NCBI GenBank assembly: GCA_022592435.1
Contig: JABYQS010000214.1
Span: 1 to 55,237, forward strand
Direction: 5' to 3'
Source of the DNA: Cerioporus squamosus
Taxonomy: Eukaryota > Basidiomycota > Agaricomycetes > Polyporales > Polyporaceae
Length of the DNA: 55,237 bases
A program made the translations under genes and the position numbers. The notes beneath the pieces are model-generated. The model saw only the letters and a program-made list of their open reading frames with translations. It did not search any database and was not told the DNA's origin. This document shows, one piece after another, positions 20,378 through 34,287 of the stretch; the stretch's first letter is position 1; each line of letters opens with the position of its first letter.

Positions 20378-21728
20378 CTACTTTGTGCGCTCGCTGCTCG
20401 TGCGTTCGTCGCTGGTGCTCGCGGTGGGGGCCCGCCGCCGCCGTGGGCCGAAGATGACGCGGTTAACGAGCCCGAGCGGGATATCGTACAGCTCGGGGAT
20501 GGCGTCCGGGCTGGCGTGCGCGAGGTACGGGTTGTGTTTGTTTCTGCTTTTGCTTTCGCTTTCGCTTTTGCGCTGGGGCTGGGCTGGGCTGGGAGGGAGG
20601 GCCGCGCTTGTGGCTGCTGGGTTCGCGCCTGCGGTTGCGGTTGCGGTCGGAAATAGATGCGGGAGGCTCGGACGCGGAATCGGTATCATCAGCGGCAGGA
20701 GGAAGATGCGCCTTGGAATCTGTGGCGCAAGAAGCGTTCCCAGGCGTGTTCAAGTTAGCACTCGATGGATTGTGTTGCCAGGGCCAAAGAGCTGGGAGAG
20801 ATGGGAGCTGGGAGTCGGGAGTTGTGTTGGGGTCCCGCGGCTGGCTGACTGGCTCGCTGGGACGCGCAGCTGCAATATGGTGTGATGCGGAGGATGTGGG
20901 AAGGCGGTGAGGAATGCGAAGCGGAGAAAAAAACGATCATGCGAGGCGGAGTGGCTACTACATAGAGGAAGGTCGAACGGAGACACGAGACTCACCCGTT
21001 ATCGTGCGCATGTCGGAGAAGGCGGGCGTGCCGGCAAGGGCGAGGGCGAAGTAGGTGAAGTAGGTGAGCAGCACGAGGACCATCCCGTATGCCGGGATCA
21101 GGAGCGACCATTCTCTGTGGCGGCACAAACGAGTCAGCAGGAAGAAAGAAAAAACCCCACGAAACCACAGAGACAAAGAGAGGACGGGTGTGGATCGTTC
21201 GATTGGCGTTGCGCGTACGATACGCGATGCGCGGGTGGCGTCCGAGTCCAGGCGGGGATGAACGGCCATGCGTGAGCGGACGTGAGCTGGAAAACGCTGG
21301 AGTGCCCACGCACCGGTTCGGGTACCATGCCACGCCCAGAGCGAGGATAAGCTCGTCCGGGAGGAAGGCCCAGAGGAGGTAGAGCACGAAGAGCAGGTAC
21401 GTCGACGTCCACGCGACGAAGCCGTAGAACTCGGGGGCGCGGCTGCGGGAGTCGCCGGGTGGAGGGGCGGGTACGGCGCGAGAGGCGAGGTCGGGGAGGT
21501 GGGCTGCTCCCTCTCGGACGTGGATACGAACGCGAACGCCTCCGAGCCTGAGCCTGCGTCCGACCCGACTCTCGTGCCCGTGCCCGTGCCCGTGCCCGTG
21601 CCAGCGTCGGTGCCCGTGTCGGACTCCGGACGTGCATCTGCACGCGCAGCGGGTCCCATGGCCCTGCTGGGCTCGGATGCGGATAGCTCGGAGTCGGAGT
21701 GCAGGGACGGCACGCCCGTCTTGCGCAT
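20378..21728 (-). CDS. GPI19: PIG-P, subunit of GPI-N-acetylglucosaminyltransferase (frame breaks)
   Basis: Starts at ATG 21728 (MRKTGVPSLHSDSELSASEP) with a variable Gly-Thr repeat and a Pro-rich lead-in. The PIG-P domain follows: EFYGFVAWTSTYLLFVLYLL (first membrane helix), LGVAWYPNR, intron 21313-21115, EWSLLIPAYGMVLVLLTYFT (second helix), TPAFSDMRTIT, intron 20995-20720, DSKAHLPPA, and the conserved end YDIPLGLVNRVIFGP. It works in the ER membrane with PIG-A/Gpi3 in the first step of GPI-anchor synthesis. Two frame changes have no believable intron: one between SPLAPYPPL and GDSRSRAPEFYGF (near 21465), one between DSKAHLPPA and HNPYLAHASPDAIPEL (about 20560-20700). A 33-base GT-AG pair covers the first but is shorter than any safe intron. 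As the protein is normally essential, one-base assembly errors are likelier than loss. Confidence 0.8.
21574..21606 (+). repeat. tandem CCGTGC hexamer repeat in PIG-P exon 1
   Basis: About five copies of a six-base unit, coding on the minus strand for a Gly-Thr run in the disordered N-terminus of PIG-P. Unit length keeps the frame when copy number changes. Confidence 0.7.
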
Positions 21729-22744
21729 GCTGGCTGCCCAAGCTGGCAATACCTACCTGGTGCTGAGTGGCTGGCGATAGCAAGAGGGAAGGCAGAGTGA
21801 TCAGTCATCAGTCATCAGCCCAGTGCGTGCGAGAAGCCACGACGCGTGTGTGGTGGGGGAAATCGGGACTCCGCCAGTCCGAGTCCGCCTATCTGCAGAC
21901 TGCCTCGGAGGCTTTACGCCTGCCACCAGCTCCGTCTGCAGATGGGCGATCTGGCCCGAGGGCGCGGGGACAAAGGCTAAACTCACTACGGTGGGATTTC
22001 GGTCGCGAGGGTGCCGGGCCCAAGGGGCGGGACTCGGATGGCTGGGTGCGAGTGTTCTGGGGCTTGTCGCGAACCGCGATGGTCCGACCGACCGAGTTTC
22101 TTCCCCTCGGGCGTGCAGATAGGATACGATGGGGTTCCCTGGCCTTGTGCTTCACCGGTGCTAGTGCTGGCAGCCTTCGTGGCCACACGTAAGGTGAGGG
22201 TAAGCGATAGCGCCTGGCGGTTTGCGGACAACACAACAGGCACACAACGGCCAACGGCGCCACCGTGACTGTGACGATCGGCCTTGATCGTGACATCGTG
22301 GAGCGAGAGATCTGCTTGTTTTCTCGTTCAACCACCCTCGATCCTTCTGGCCAGGCTATCGGTTTCGACGGCCCATCTTCTTGAAGTCATCCAGGTGGGT
22401 TGCGCGACCTGTCGTGCGAGATGGAAGACGTTGATAGTGCGCGGGCGGTTGATGTCGCACCGAATTCTCTTTTCGCAGGTTCGTCGCCAACTGCTTGGTG
22501 GCTACGCGCACTCCCGAAGACCGGACGCGCTGTGCGTGCTATGTCGGTTTGAAATTCGTACAGGTGAGCCTCACTCGAGGTGTCGTGTGTCTTGAGGGGG
22601 CAGCATGCATGGCGCGGCCGGCTTTCCGCCGTGGCAGCTAGAATCACTCACTGGCTATCACTGCTGAGGGATCGTCTCAGTGCGATGCGTCAGGGTCTGT
22701 CAGGTTGAGGATGATCATCCATTCTCCATGGACCCCGGAACGAG
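21729..22744. other. intergenic, no gene supported
   Basis: Upstream of PIG-P. One segment (22482-22562) between a good acceptor (TTTTCGCAG) and donor (GTGAGC) could be an orphan exon, but nothing upstream or downstream joins to it with confidence. Confidence 0.4.
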
Positions 22745-23216
22745 GTGTTTTCTTTTTCAAGTGTCATGAGCATGAACGATATCACATGGGGGTTTACAGT
22801 GAAAGAGGTTGATTCATTGCTTGCCACCACCTTGTTTTCGCTTTTTAGCGACTCTATGGCGGACGAAAAATACTCTCTCCATTTCAAAGAACTGGAAAGG
22901 ATGCATCTGGATTTTTTGAGCATGCTACACGGACGGCCGGTCGAAGGGGTTGTTTCTTGTGCATATTCTCTTCCAAGGACTGGGAGAGCTATACGTCAAA
23001 GCTGCCCCGATAGAGGATCATCCAGTGCGTACGAACGTTGCCTCGCCCTCACAGCATGTGGTTGGCATGTGTGTGGATGCGCACATCCTGGGCAGGTATG
23101 TGGCGCATTTCGAGTCGCTCGAAGACGGTGTCGCTGTGGCCGCAAGGTTGTTCCATGGGGGCATGCTGCTCGACGATCTCTCAGCACGGTACATGGTCCT
23201 GCAAGCAGCACTCTAG
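22745..23216 (+). CDS. possible small gene, unassigned
   Basis: Two open segments in different frames: one from ATG 22745 (MSMNDITWGFTVKEVDSLLA and on to HLDFLSMLHGRPVEG), the other ending LHGG-like at GGMLLDDLSARYMVLQAAL with a stop at 23216. The AT-richer sequence and amino-acid balance look more gene-like than the surroundings. A join near 22945-22975 would need a roughly 30-base intron or a one-base correction. No family recognised. Low confidence. Confidence 0.2.
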
Positions 23217-23608
23217 CGGCCGGCCTTTGCGTGCATCTTCATGCGTTGCGAACAAGGCGGAGACTTCGTGCAATCTGGGTCTCCCACTCGCACTCACCGC
23301 TCGTGAATAAACTTCTCGTATATGCATCTTGTCCGCTTCCTGCAGCCGTCTCCGCGACTTACGGGCTTCTTCAAGCAATGATATACATTGGGACATCGTT
23401 TAGCGCAAGTCGTCGTGTATACGCCCTCCGTAAGAGCCATGATGCGTTAGCTGAGTACGTGGGAAATATTTGTGTCAGGTCGTGCTGTGGTAACGAATAC
23501 TCCTTTGATAATGCATCGAAAGATATGCGTCGAACCCCATCTTCTCTCCAATACGTCACTTGTTGGTATCTTTACATCATCGAACTAACGCTAATACCTC
23601 CCAGGACA
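23217..23608. other. intergenic, upstream region of the cyclo-ligase gene
   Basis: No coding signal; presumably the promoter of the gene starting at 23609. Confidence 0.4.
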
Positions 23609-24754
23609 ATGGCTACCACCCTCAGAAGTCAGAAAGTCGCATTGCGCAAGACCATGCGAGGTCTTCTCGCTAACCTCTCTACGGACGAGATACAGGCACA
23701 ATGTGGGCACGATTTCTCCGATGGCATCTGCGGACGCATTAGTCATTCACCCTTTTACCTCAGCGCACCAGATAACGCGTACGCTCCTCGCGCTTCCGGA
23801 ATTCCAGCAGAGCAAGAACATCAGCTGTTTCCTGAGCATGCCCACGGGAGAAGTAGACACCTCGGCTGTCGTGTCTGCTATCCTTGCCTCAGGTGCGCTG
23901 AAATGTCGTTATGCATTGTCCGCTCGCATCATTTTGCGTACTCACGGTTTGAGGCGGAACACGCAGGGAAGAACCTCACGTGCCCAAGACGACCGATAAG
24001 GACCGCGGCATCATGGACTTTTTCCGCATTTTTGGCGAAGACGACCTGCGTGCGCTGCCCAGAGGGCTGTGGGGTATCAGGGAACCCGATGCAGCGTACA
24101 TGGGGCGGCAGCGGCCCACCGGTCAGTAGCACTCCGCCGCTATCCGTTTCGCCCGGAGCAGCCGCTGAATCTCCCTCCTTCCTGTTTTTTCTTGGGTCGT
24201 GCTTCTCGGCGTACTGCGTGAAGCGTTAAGCGGCAGCAGCGAACCGCTCGATTTGATCGTGATGCCAGGTGCGTGGTGCCGCCCCGCAGTCCCGCGTTTT
24301 CCCATCGCACTATCCCCGCCCCCACGCAAAGGCGATCTTCCCACCGATGTTTCCTGCTGGGCTTTTCTACGCTGGCTGACTCTTGACTCGCGATGGCATG
24401 GCATGGCATGACGTGATGCACGCTGGCTGCAGGAGTCGCGTTTGATCGATCATTATCGCGCCTGGGGTACGGCAAGGGCTACTACGACCGCTTCCTCGCG
24501 TCGTACTCCGCGATGGTGCAAGGCAGACAGCAATTGCGGCCGAGACTAGGTGAATTCCCAAATCGCACCATCTACCCATCTATCTATCATCGACGTGGTG
24601 TGGACAGTTGCTGATCGTGGGCATAACCTCCTCCCTCCCCTGTGCAGTCGCGGTTGCATTACGCGAGCAAATCCTCGAGGCGGGACAGGTCCCGGTCGGA
24701 GAGACGGATTGGAAGGTGGACGTAATCGTAGGGCCAGATGGGATCGTATCCTAA
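23609..24754 (+). CDS. FAU1: 5-formyltetrahydrofolate cyclo-ligase (one frame break)
   Basis: Six exons: 23609-23702, 23764-23892, 23967-24125, 24231-24268, 24433-24549, 24648-24754. Family landmarks in order: N-terminal LRSQKVALRKTMRGLL; ITRTLLALPEFQQSKNISC; SMPTGEVDTS; VPKTTDKDRGIMDFFRIFGE; LPRGLWGIREPDAAYMG; EPLDLIVMPG; and the folate/ATP signature GVAFDRSLSRLGYGKGYYDR, then LREQILEAGQVPVGETDWKV and a TAA. The enzyme converts 5-formyl-THF plus ATP to 5,10-methenyl-THF in one-carbon metabolism, in the cytosol or mitochondria. In exon 3 GKNL and VPKTT are one base out of phase (CTCACGTGCCC at 23975-23985, where the family has GK.LYVPK). A single missing base would restore the frame. Everything else is intact, so an assembly error is likely. 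Splicing of the short exon 4 relies on donor 24126. Confidence 0.85.
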
Positions 24755-25378
24755 ATGCAGCACTCCAATGCATGCATCCGTTCGGGGCAGGCGCTGCCAC
24801 GCCCGCTTTGCTATCAAGAAGCGCGAAGATGAGAACCACGTACAGCATACCGAGGAATGTCCGGCGGGGCACGACATATCGATTGTGGCGTGCGCAGGCA
24901 GGCATGGGCGTGAGGGCAAGGGAAGACGAGCGGAATGCGAGGCCGTGTGTGTGTGTGGCCACGGACGAGGAGTCTTGGTGTCGTGCCGCTTGCACCCGCG
25001 GCGCAGCAGCGTAGGTTCAGGTGCACGCTGGGAGGGCTACTGGATCAGGCCACCGGTCTGCCATTGGTGTGCGGACGCACGATCGTGAGCAGGCACATGC
25101 AAGCGGCAGTTTGTGACGAGCACGCGCGGGCGCACCTTCTCGTATCGTTCTTCTGGCACAGGGCGGTTCGGCACGTGCGTAGGGGAGAACAAGAGACGCA
25201 TGACTCTGGAGGGCCACAGTCAGCGCTGCTGCATCGTGCGTGCGCAGGTGCATACACACCCGCGTGTACAGGTGCATACTGACCCCGATGTCTTCCACTG
25301 CGGCACGATCAGTACCCTGTATGTTCGTCCTTTGGGCAGCTGGTTGTCATCTGGAGGATTCGCATTCAGCACGAGCTG
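24755..25378. other. intergenic, with the decayed 3' end of the RAD51-like gene
   Basis: Between two convergent genes. On the minus strand, directly after the TGA at 25379, the frame stays open with QLVLNANPPDDNQLPKGRTY, which looks like a recombinase C-terminus (see the neighbouring entry). The rest shows only short frames and a (GT)n stretch near 24943. Confidence 0.45.
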
Positions 25379-26546
25379 TCAGAGGTTGTCAGACAGGCGT
25401 CGCGACATACGGTAGGCTGGTATCATGATCCATTTGCTCGGGCTCTCCGTCCCGGAGACCTGCTTAGAGTGGAGGTGGCTTGTGATAATGACCTGGCCCA
25501 GGCGTAAGTTTATTTTCAGCGTCTTCTGATACGATCGGGGGTTCTCGCAAGGAATAGTGGTCGTTACGTACAATTAGGTTCATGTCCTGGCACGCCCTGG
25601 CCAGTGTCTCCTTCAGGATGTCCATCATGTCGCTGCGGTCTTTGTAGTTCACCAGAGATTGCAATGGGAACTCGAGAGAGTTCAGCACCAGCAGTGCGAT
25701 CTGGGAGAGAAGCACCGACCCGCGAAAATTTCGGGCGTATACAGGAAGACGGGTCAGGATGCTATTTCCGCGGCGATACTTGCATAGGAAACTCACGTTC
25801 GAATGCGCCTTCAGATAGTCGCACAGGTTCCTCAGGAAGACGACGAACTCTGTCGCTGTATGTAATGTTTGGTAATGGACGAGATCTAGTCCGTCGGCCT
25901 GTGCCGTGGGACTCGCTGGAGAAACGAAGGTGTTAATCTTGTCCAAGATGGCGCAGATGGGCCATTGAATAGCAGCAGGCGCACCGGTCAGGATTCTCTT
26001 GATGGTGGCGGGCGGTGTCATGTTCTGCATGTCTGCCAAGTGGCTGGAATGTCAGACAAGTTAAGTTGGGAGCCAGTGCGATCCGACGACGTACCGACGA
26101 AGAGCACCTCCTGGTTGGCCTCGACAAAGGGCTTCACTGCGTTCGCGGCAAGCTGCTCCTTCCCGCAGCCCGCGGGCCCCATGAGCTCGAGGACCGAGCC
26201 ACGTCTGAGGCCGCCACCCAGGAGTTTGTCCAGAGGCGCACACGCAGTGGAGTAGCGTTTCGTGGCACCCATCATCGCGGCCGCGGATTGGGTCAGGGGA
26301 AGTGCGGCCGACGCGCGGGTAGCCGAGAAGACGGCCTGAGAAGCCGGGAGCGGTAGGTTCAGGTCTGGATTTGGGCGCACAGCAAGTAGGTTTGCGGGCC
26401 ATCGGATAAGAGGTGAGGAACGGACCTTTGGAGAGTTGCTCGGGTGTTGAGCTGGTCAGGTCGCGGACGGTTTCGTAGCCGGCACTTGCAAGCGCGGACA
26501 GAGTGGAGAGAGGGAGAGATAAGGTGGACAGCTGTCTCCCCGACAT
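25379..26546 (-). CDS. RAD51-paralog recombinase (RAD51C/XRCC3-like)
   Basis: Exons on the minus strand: 26546-26426, 26364-26095, 26032-25797, 25700-25572, 25492-25379; 289 residues. The N-terminal part is helix-hairpin-helix-like (LSALASAGYETVRDL, residues about 12-30), as in RAD51C. The ATPase core has APLDKLLGGGLRRGSVLELM, Walker A GPAGCGKE (about 103-110) and Walker B IALLVLNSLEF, then VIITSHLHSKQ near the end. RAD51 paralogs help load RAD51 during homologous recombination in the nucleus. The stop TGA at 25379 follows RMSRRLSDNL, yet the same frame continues with QLVLNANPPDDNQLPKGRTY and RVLI, which fits the usual C-terminus. A TGG to TGA change would explain it. Which paralog this is cannot be settled by eye. 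Confidence 0.78.
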
Positions 26547-27350
26547 GGCTAGCGCACAGTAAGAGTATAATTCCTAAGATGGAGATTGGTTAGCTTCGGT
26601 GTAAGCGGAGAGGCGCAGAATGGAAGAATGTTGTATCAGCGGAGAGGCTCAGTGTCAATGAGACAGCCATTGACAACTAGTGTGCGGCTCCTGCTCAAAA
26701 AAGTATACTATATGAGCCTGCTGGCATGTACATGGTGGTTGAACCCGTCGTTCTAGCACCCCTCAACTTGAAGTGGACATGTCCTCGTCTCCCCGCCATG
26801 GGCGCCTCGTGTCTTCTGAGAGAACGGCCTCCACAGAGGAGACTAGGCACTTATAACAAGCAGCTCAAGCGTAACAGTACGCACAAAACACCCTCATAGA
26901 AAGTCATCAGTATGAGCGGCATGTAAGGAGGGAGACTAAGCTTTTGCCTCGCGTCATGTCCGAGTCGGGAGGTCCTCACCTTCAGATCTTGTTTCGCGAT
27001 GGGGGAAGGAAAACTACCAGTGTTTGCACCGAGGGTTGAGGTCTATCAGGCCTCTGAAGATGCTACAAAAACTTTGAAGGTGAGTTAGGTGGACCTCGGT
27101 TAGAGTCAATGGAAGAAGTGGTTGAGTTGAGCGGAGAGCGCGCCGCCGCTTGCCGCAACGCGTAGAGGACGCGTCGGTGGCGTGGGAATTCACCTCTGCC
27201 AAAACCAGCGGGGACGAGTCGGCTGTCGCCGGACGTTCCTCTTCCTCCAACCTCTTTGTTCTCCTTCCCGCCTTGCTGTTTTTCTTGTTTCTTGTCAGTC
27301 AAGCGTACCCTATAGTTGACCCATACCGTCGTCGTTTTCCTTGATCATTC
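26547..27350. other. divergent promoter region
   Basis: 800 bases between the divergent RAD51-like and RRM genes. No coding signal; a C/T-rich stretch at about 27240-27290 lies just before the RRM gene start and is probably its leader. Confidence 0.45.
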
Positions 27351-29136
27351 ATGAGCTTCCAAAAGATGTCACCGACGCCGAATCCTATGTTCAAGTTCAA
27401 TCGTGACGCCTTCTCTGTGCACGTCACCAACGTCCCCGATGGAGGTGCGTCCCGCCAAAGTCGCTTCTATCGTCGGTGAACGCTGACGATGTTTTCTGCA
27501 GTATCGAAGCGCGAGGTGTTTGACCTGTTCAACAGTCTCATAGGTTCCGTCCCCATGCTTGCATGTCGTCTTGGTTGACGTACTGACCGCACATTCGATT
27601 GGCAGGTGACATCACCAAGTGCGAGGAAGCGTACCAGGCAGGACGCAGATACTTTGCGTTGTCGTTCTCTACGCAAGATGCCGCGAAGTGAGTGTCGGTG
27701 ACTGTATGCGCCCCTTTCGTGTGACTGACAGTTGCACTACTAGGAAAGCATTGTGTATGTCTGGGTACAACGTCGATGGTAGTCCTCTGTAAGTATCTTC
27801 ATTCCATTGAGTCGTCCCATCGTGCCCCAACCAGACACCAGTGCCGTCAACATTGCGCCTGTGCCGGACGTTCCTCGTGCTTCAAAAACTGGAAGACAGC
27901 CAGATACCCGCCGCAACCTATACGTGCTTGGACTGCCGTTTGACCTCACGAAGTGCGTTCCTCGCATATATGCATCTTGTCAAAGCTGACAACTGGTCTC
28001 AAAGAGCCGAGTTTGCTGAAATTTTCTCGCGTTTCGGTACTGTCGCCCACGCCGTCATCCTTGCTACCGTAGACAATGCTTCCAGACGCCGTGGCTTCGT
28101 CGTCATGAATCAGCATCACGAAGCCAAAGCTGCCATGGATGGTTTGAACCGCAAGGACATCAAGTACGTACGCCGCGGCGCATTACGCGTGTTTTCTGAC
28201 GCACCCTCGCTAGGGGCCATATCATCGATGTCTCATGGGCGGTAGTCCAACGATCTGAAGGTAGGATCCTTCTTGACCCGTTTGACGCATCCTCATCCTC
28301 TGTCAGGCTTCCTTGACGGCGGCGACCGCGCAACCGTGCTGTCCAACTCGTCTCCGTCTCCTTCTCCTGCATCGTTCGACATCAAGACGATCAGCCCAGC
28401 GCTCCCTCCACTGCAAGCGTCTATTGTTGTCACGCCTCCGATTGAATGTCCTCCGTCCGCCAGCTTTGCTGCCCAGTCGCCTGCCCTGCTTGTGAAGAAC
28501 CTTCCCGCTGTCTTGTTTTCTCAGTTGTCAGACCTCCATCCTCTTCTCGGACCGTACGGCGACGTGAAGAAACTCGAGCTTCTACCGCCTGCCCCCGGCG
28601 ACCGCAATCACGTCTCCGCTATAGTCGAATACGGATCGTCCGCTCAAGCTTCTGATGCCGCCCAGGCGCTGCATGGTCAAGCCTACTCCGAGACCCCCAT
28701 CAGCGTCGAATTCGTCAATGTCGCACCCTCCTTGAACGACACGGACGGCAAAGGCGGGCTCAACCCCCATGCGCCTCCTTTCGTCGTGCAGACTGGACTT
28801 GCTCCGAACACAGTTCTCACTTCGGTCACTCCGGTCTATCCTGGTACTGGCTTCTCACCGGCTGGTCTGGCTGCGCTGTCCAAGGGTGGTCTGCTGGCTG
28901 TCGACCCTCGATCCTTGACTCCCTATGGGACGCCTCTGTTGTATGTTCCTCTCGCCGGCGTCCGGCCCAGTTCCGCTCCGACGAGGTACGTAGCATGCTG
29001 TCATACCACGTTCGGATAGAGTACTAAATACTTCCACAGCCCGCGTTATGAAGCACCTGGTCACTTCGCCTACTCGTCGACGCATCGGTTCTCCACGCCC
29101 TCTTCGCCCATCATGCGCTCGTCTTTCGTTGCTTGA
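27351..29136 (+). CDS. RNA-binding protein with three RRM domains
   Basis: Exons 27351-27444, 27502-27543, 27606-27687, 27744-about 27778, about 27835-27952, 28005-28163, 28214-28260, 28307-28985, 29040-29136. RRM1: FSVHVTNVPDGVSKREVFDL to KKALCMSGYNVDG. RRM2: NLYVLGLPFDLTKAEFAEIF (RNP2-like start), RRRGFVVM (RNP1), DIKGHIIDVSWAVV. RRM3: ALLVKNLPAVLFSQLSDLHP to AIVEYGSSAQASDAAQALHG. The C-terminus is Pro/Ser-rich and ends in TGA at 29134. The layout is like fungal Nrd1/Msa-type regulators that bind mRNA and control sexual differentiation or stress transcripts; the exact orthologue is uncertain. The junction between RRM1 and RRM2 is weak: the best donor GTAAGT (27789) gives a 23-base intron, so I use a GTAGTC donor at 27779 instead. 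Confidence 0.82.
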
Positions 29137-32071
<2,935 letters not shown>

Positions 32072-32569
32072 TATGTCTTGCTTGAAGACCACCGAGTTGC
32101 TGCGCGCCATAGGATGTTCTGTACGTGCGGCTGCGCGCATACATGTGCGGATGGCATGCATTGACACTCGGTGAAGTTCTTCTGGTTGGGATATGCACAC
32201 TATCACAGACTTTCTCTCGATAGACCCCTCTTGCGACCTGTCACCTCGTTTCTATGTAATATATCAAAGTCATAAGGTAAACACGACGACTCAGACATAT
32301 CTGTCTGGTTCTGCTGCACTTCTTCTGAATCCTCTTGTGAGTTCGGGTCCTTGACGGAAGATACCAGCACCGCCGCGCTTACGGTCACGATGAGATCCCT
32401 TAATCAAGAAGCTCTCAACGCAATTATAATGAATACCAACGCAATTTTATTACACGTAGGAATTCAAGCTTTACATAGTGGCCTGTTGCTGGAGGTGCGA
32501 GCGATGGATGCGTCGAACTGGTACCCGAGTTACGGAGCAAGCGGAGAACTCTCGAGGACCCTCGTTTTC
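32072..32569. other. intergenic, no gene seen
   Basis: 3' flank of the Old Yellow Enzyme gene and the downstream side of the unknown minus-strand gene; no coding signal. Confidence 0.4.
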
Positions 32570-32725
32570 GGTACTCCACCAGAGCACGCCGTCTAATACA
32601 ACCGCAGTCGCGACTAGTGCGAAAAGCAGCGCGACTCAGAAGAAGAGCTGCAAACCATGATGGGCCGCCCGGGGTACTTGGTACTCCACCAGAGCACGCC
32701 GTCTAGTACAACCGCAGTCGCGACT
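32570..32725. repeat. 47-base direct repeat
   Basis: 32570-32616 and 32679-32725 match at 46 of 47 positions (GGTACTCCACCAGAGCACGC at the start, CCGCAGTCGCGACTA at the end). It lies in the 3' part of the unknown minus-strand gene, where the unit encodes VATAVVLDGVLWWST on that strand. Confidence 0.85.
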
Positions 32726-33335
32726 ATGGGACTGCTCCGGGCGGCCGTGATGAGTGAACGACGGCCTCGATGTCCCTGGTCTCTCCTACGAGTAAAGCCC
32801 GCGTCAGTGCACGCTATCATCGATTAAGGTTGAATCACTCACTGGGTTCTCCCGATGTCAGCACTGTGGTGGTGGTTGTAGGGGGCGAGTGCTCTACTAC
32901 CGCGGTAGAGGAGCTCATACTTGTTTGGGGCGTCCGTCCAGTGCCGGTGTGCCCCTCGTCCACGTCGGACTGCGGCCTGTTAGCGGGGACCATCCGAGAT
33001 AGTAGCCGGAAAATCTCACTTCTTTCCCAACGCCATCATTCCTGGGGAATGGAAGTGGGAACGATACCCCGGATGGCGTGTTGCTGCTAGATCTGGAAGC
33101 CACATGGGATGCTGGGGCTAGGTATCGAGGGATGTTGCGGAGTGGCAGATGGTCTTCGGGATAGACAGTGGGGTGACACTGGTCGGTGATACTGACGTCC
33201 TGTCGGTGGGACGTTGCAGTCAGTGGTATTTCCCCTGTGTACAATCGGGTGGTGGTCACTTACCGACGGTCGGTAGTGGGGATAGCTTATCGGTCTCGCG
33301 CGGAGCGCAGAGTGTCGTGTGGTGGTTACGGCCAT
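32600..33335 (-). CDS. unknown gene A, paralogue of the gene at 48 kb
   Basis: Exon 1 is 33335-33264 (24 codons): MAVTTTRHSALRARPISYPH then YRPS. Donor GTAAGT, acceptor at 33200. Exon 2 opens DVSITDQCHPTVYPEDHLPL and ends at an undetermined donor; a further exon after the acceptor CTAACAG (about 32963) reads PQTSMSSSTAVVEHSPP and ends at a GTGAGTG donor (about 32846). The next exon starts after ACTCGTAG (about 32790). Exon 1 and the PQTS-SSS exon match the gene at 48 kb at the same splice phase, which supports real splicing. The promoter (TATATAA at 33471-33477) is also shared. No domain, signal peptide or CaaX end is evident. The 3' exons and the stop are uncertain. Confidence 0.45.
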
Positions 33336-33470
33336 AGGGAGACCGCATCCGGACAAGTGTGTGGCGAGGGCGAGGGCGAGGCGAGGGCGAGAACGAAGTT
33401 TGACTAGCGAGGTTGGATGAGGAGGAAGAGAAGAAGGTGAGCTGAGGGAGGGCAGAGGCAGTTGGGAGGT

Positions 33471-33477
33471 TTATATA
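33471..33477 (-). promoter_or_regulatory. TATA box of unknown gene A
   Basis: TATATAA on the minus strand, 136 bases before the ATG at 33335, preceded by a block (about 33490-33560) that matches the region upstream of the TATA box at 47948. Confidence 0.65.
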
Positions 33478-34000
33478 CGCAGGCGGGGCAGACACGTCGG
33501 TGCTTCAAGCGCAAGTTCTCTATTATTGTGGCCATCCGCAAAGCTCACCGGGTCACCATGCGGGGCTCTTAAAAACGAAGTGCGGGCCCTTGGTCGGAGC
33601 TTTGCACAACAAACAACCTGGGCCGGGTCCAGCTCCGCAGCCGCTATCGTCAATAAACAATGCTGGTCAGTGCTGCATTGTCGACTATACGTGTCCTTTG
33701 CCGGAGCACCGTATACCATAGCAGTAATAGGGCCAAGCTTAGCAAGTACCAGTGGCAGTACTTCAAGACTACCTGCGATTGCCGATCATGCGAGGCCGTG
33801 AGCGTATCAATGCAAAGGCACAGTCGTCTTCTAACCTCATGAGTACTGCGTGTTCTCAATGCCACACGCGTTGCATAGTTCAGACGAGCCATCGAGGTAA
33901 TTGGATGAGTACTGTGAGTGGGCCACTGCAATATCATAGCGGCAGAGCGGAGGTCATGACTGTAAGCGTGATATATTGGCTGTTTTGACCCCAGTCTCAA
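33478..34000. other. intergenic, no gene seen beyond conserved promoter block
   Basis: 33490-33560 resembles 47880-47945 in inverted orientation (for example GTGAGCTTTGCGG, CCACAATA and GAGAACTTGC). The rest up to the tRNA gene shows nothing I can support. Confidence 0.45.
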
Positions 34001-34071
34001 GCATTAATGGGGTAGTGGTAACCTGGGTCGTTGCCATCGACCCGCCGGGGGTTCGATTCCCCCTTAATGCA
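34001..34071 (+). tRNA. tRNA-Gly (anticodon GCC)
   Basis: The acceptor stem GCATTAA pairs perfectly with TTAATGC, followed by discriminator A. The D-arm holds the A box (TGGGGTAGTGG). The anticodon stem GGTCG/CGACC encloses the loop TTGCCAT with anticodon GCC, so it reads Gly codons GGC/GGU. The T-arm GGGGG-TTCGATT-CCCCC holds the B box GGTTCGATTCC. There is no intron, and a T-rich stretch follows at about 34083-34095. Confidence 0.95.
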
Positions 34072-34287
34072 TTTGTAGGCAATATATATATTTTGACTGT
34101 GGCCGCGTGGCGGTGAATGGATGCCGGTTGCGTTGTAACTTGTCGGGGAGTCGCGCCCGGTGTGGGCGCGAGGGCGGGCGGGTTGTGTGCGCATCTCTCT
34201 CTCGTCTTCCATCTGGGCTGCTGGCTTTCACGTTCCAGATCGTTTGTATACGCTCGCTCCTTGCGTCTGTCTCTACTACTCTCCGCC

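Noticed and set aside
27789..27811. 23-base GT-AG pair in the RRM gene
   Set aside because: Below any credible intron length; a 56-base alternative keeps the frame, though with a weaker donor.
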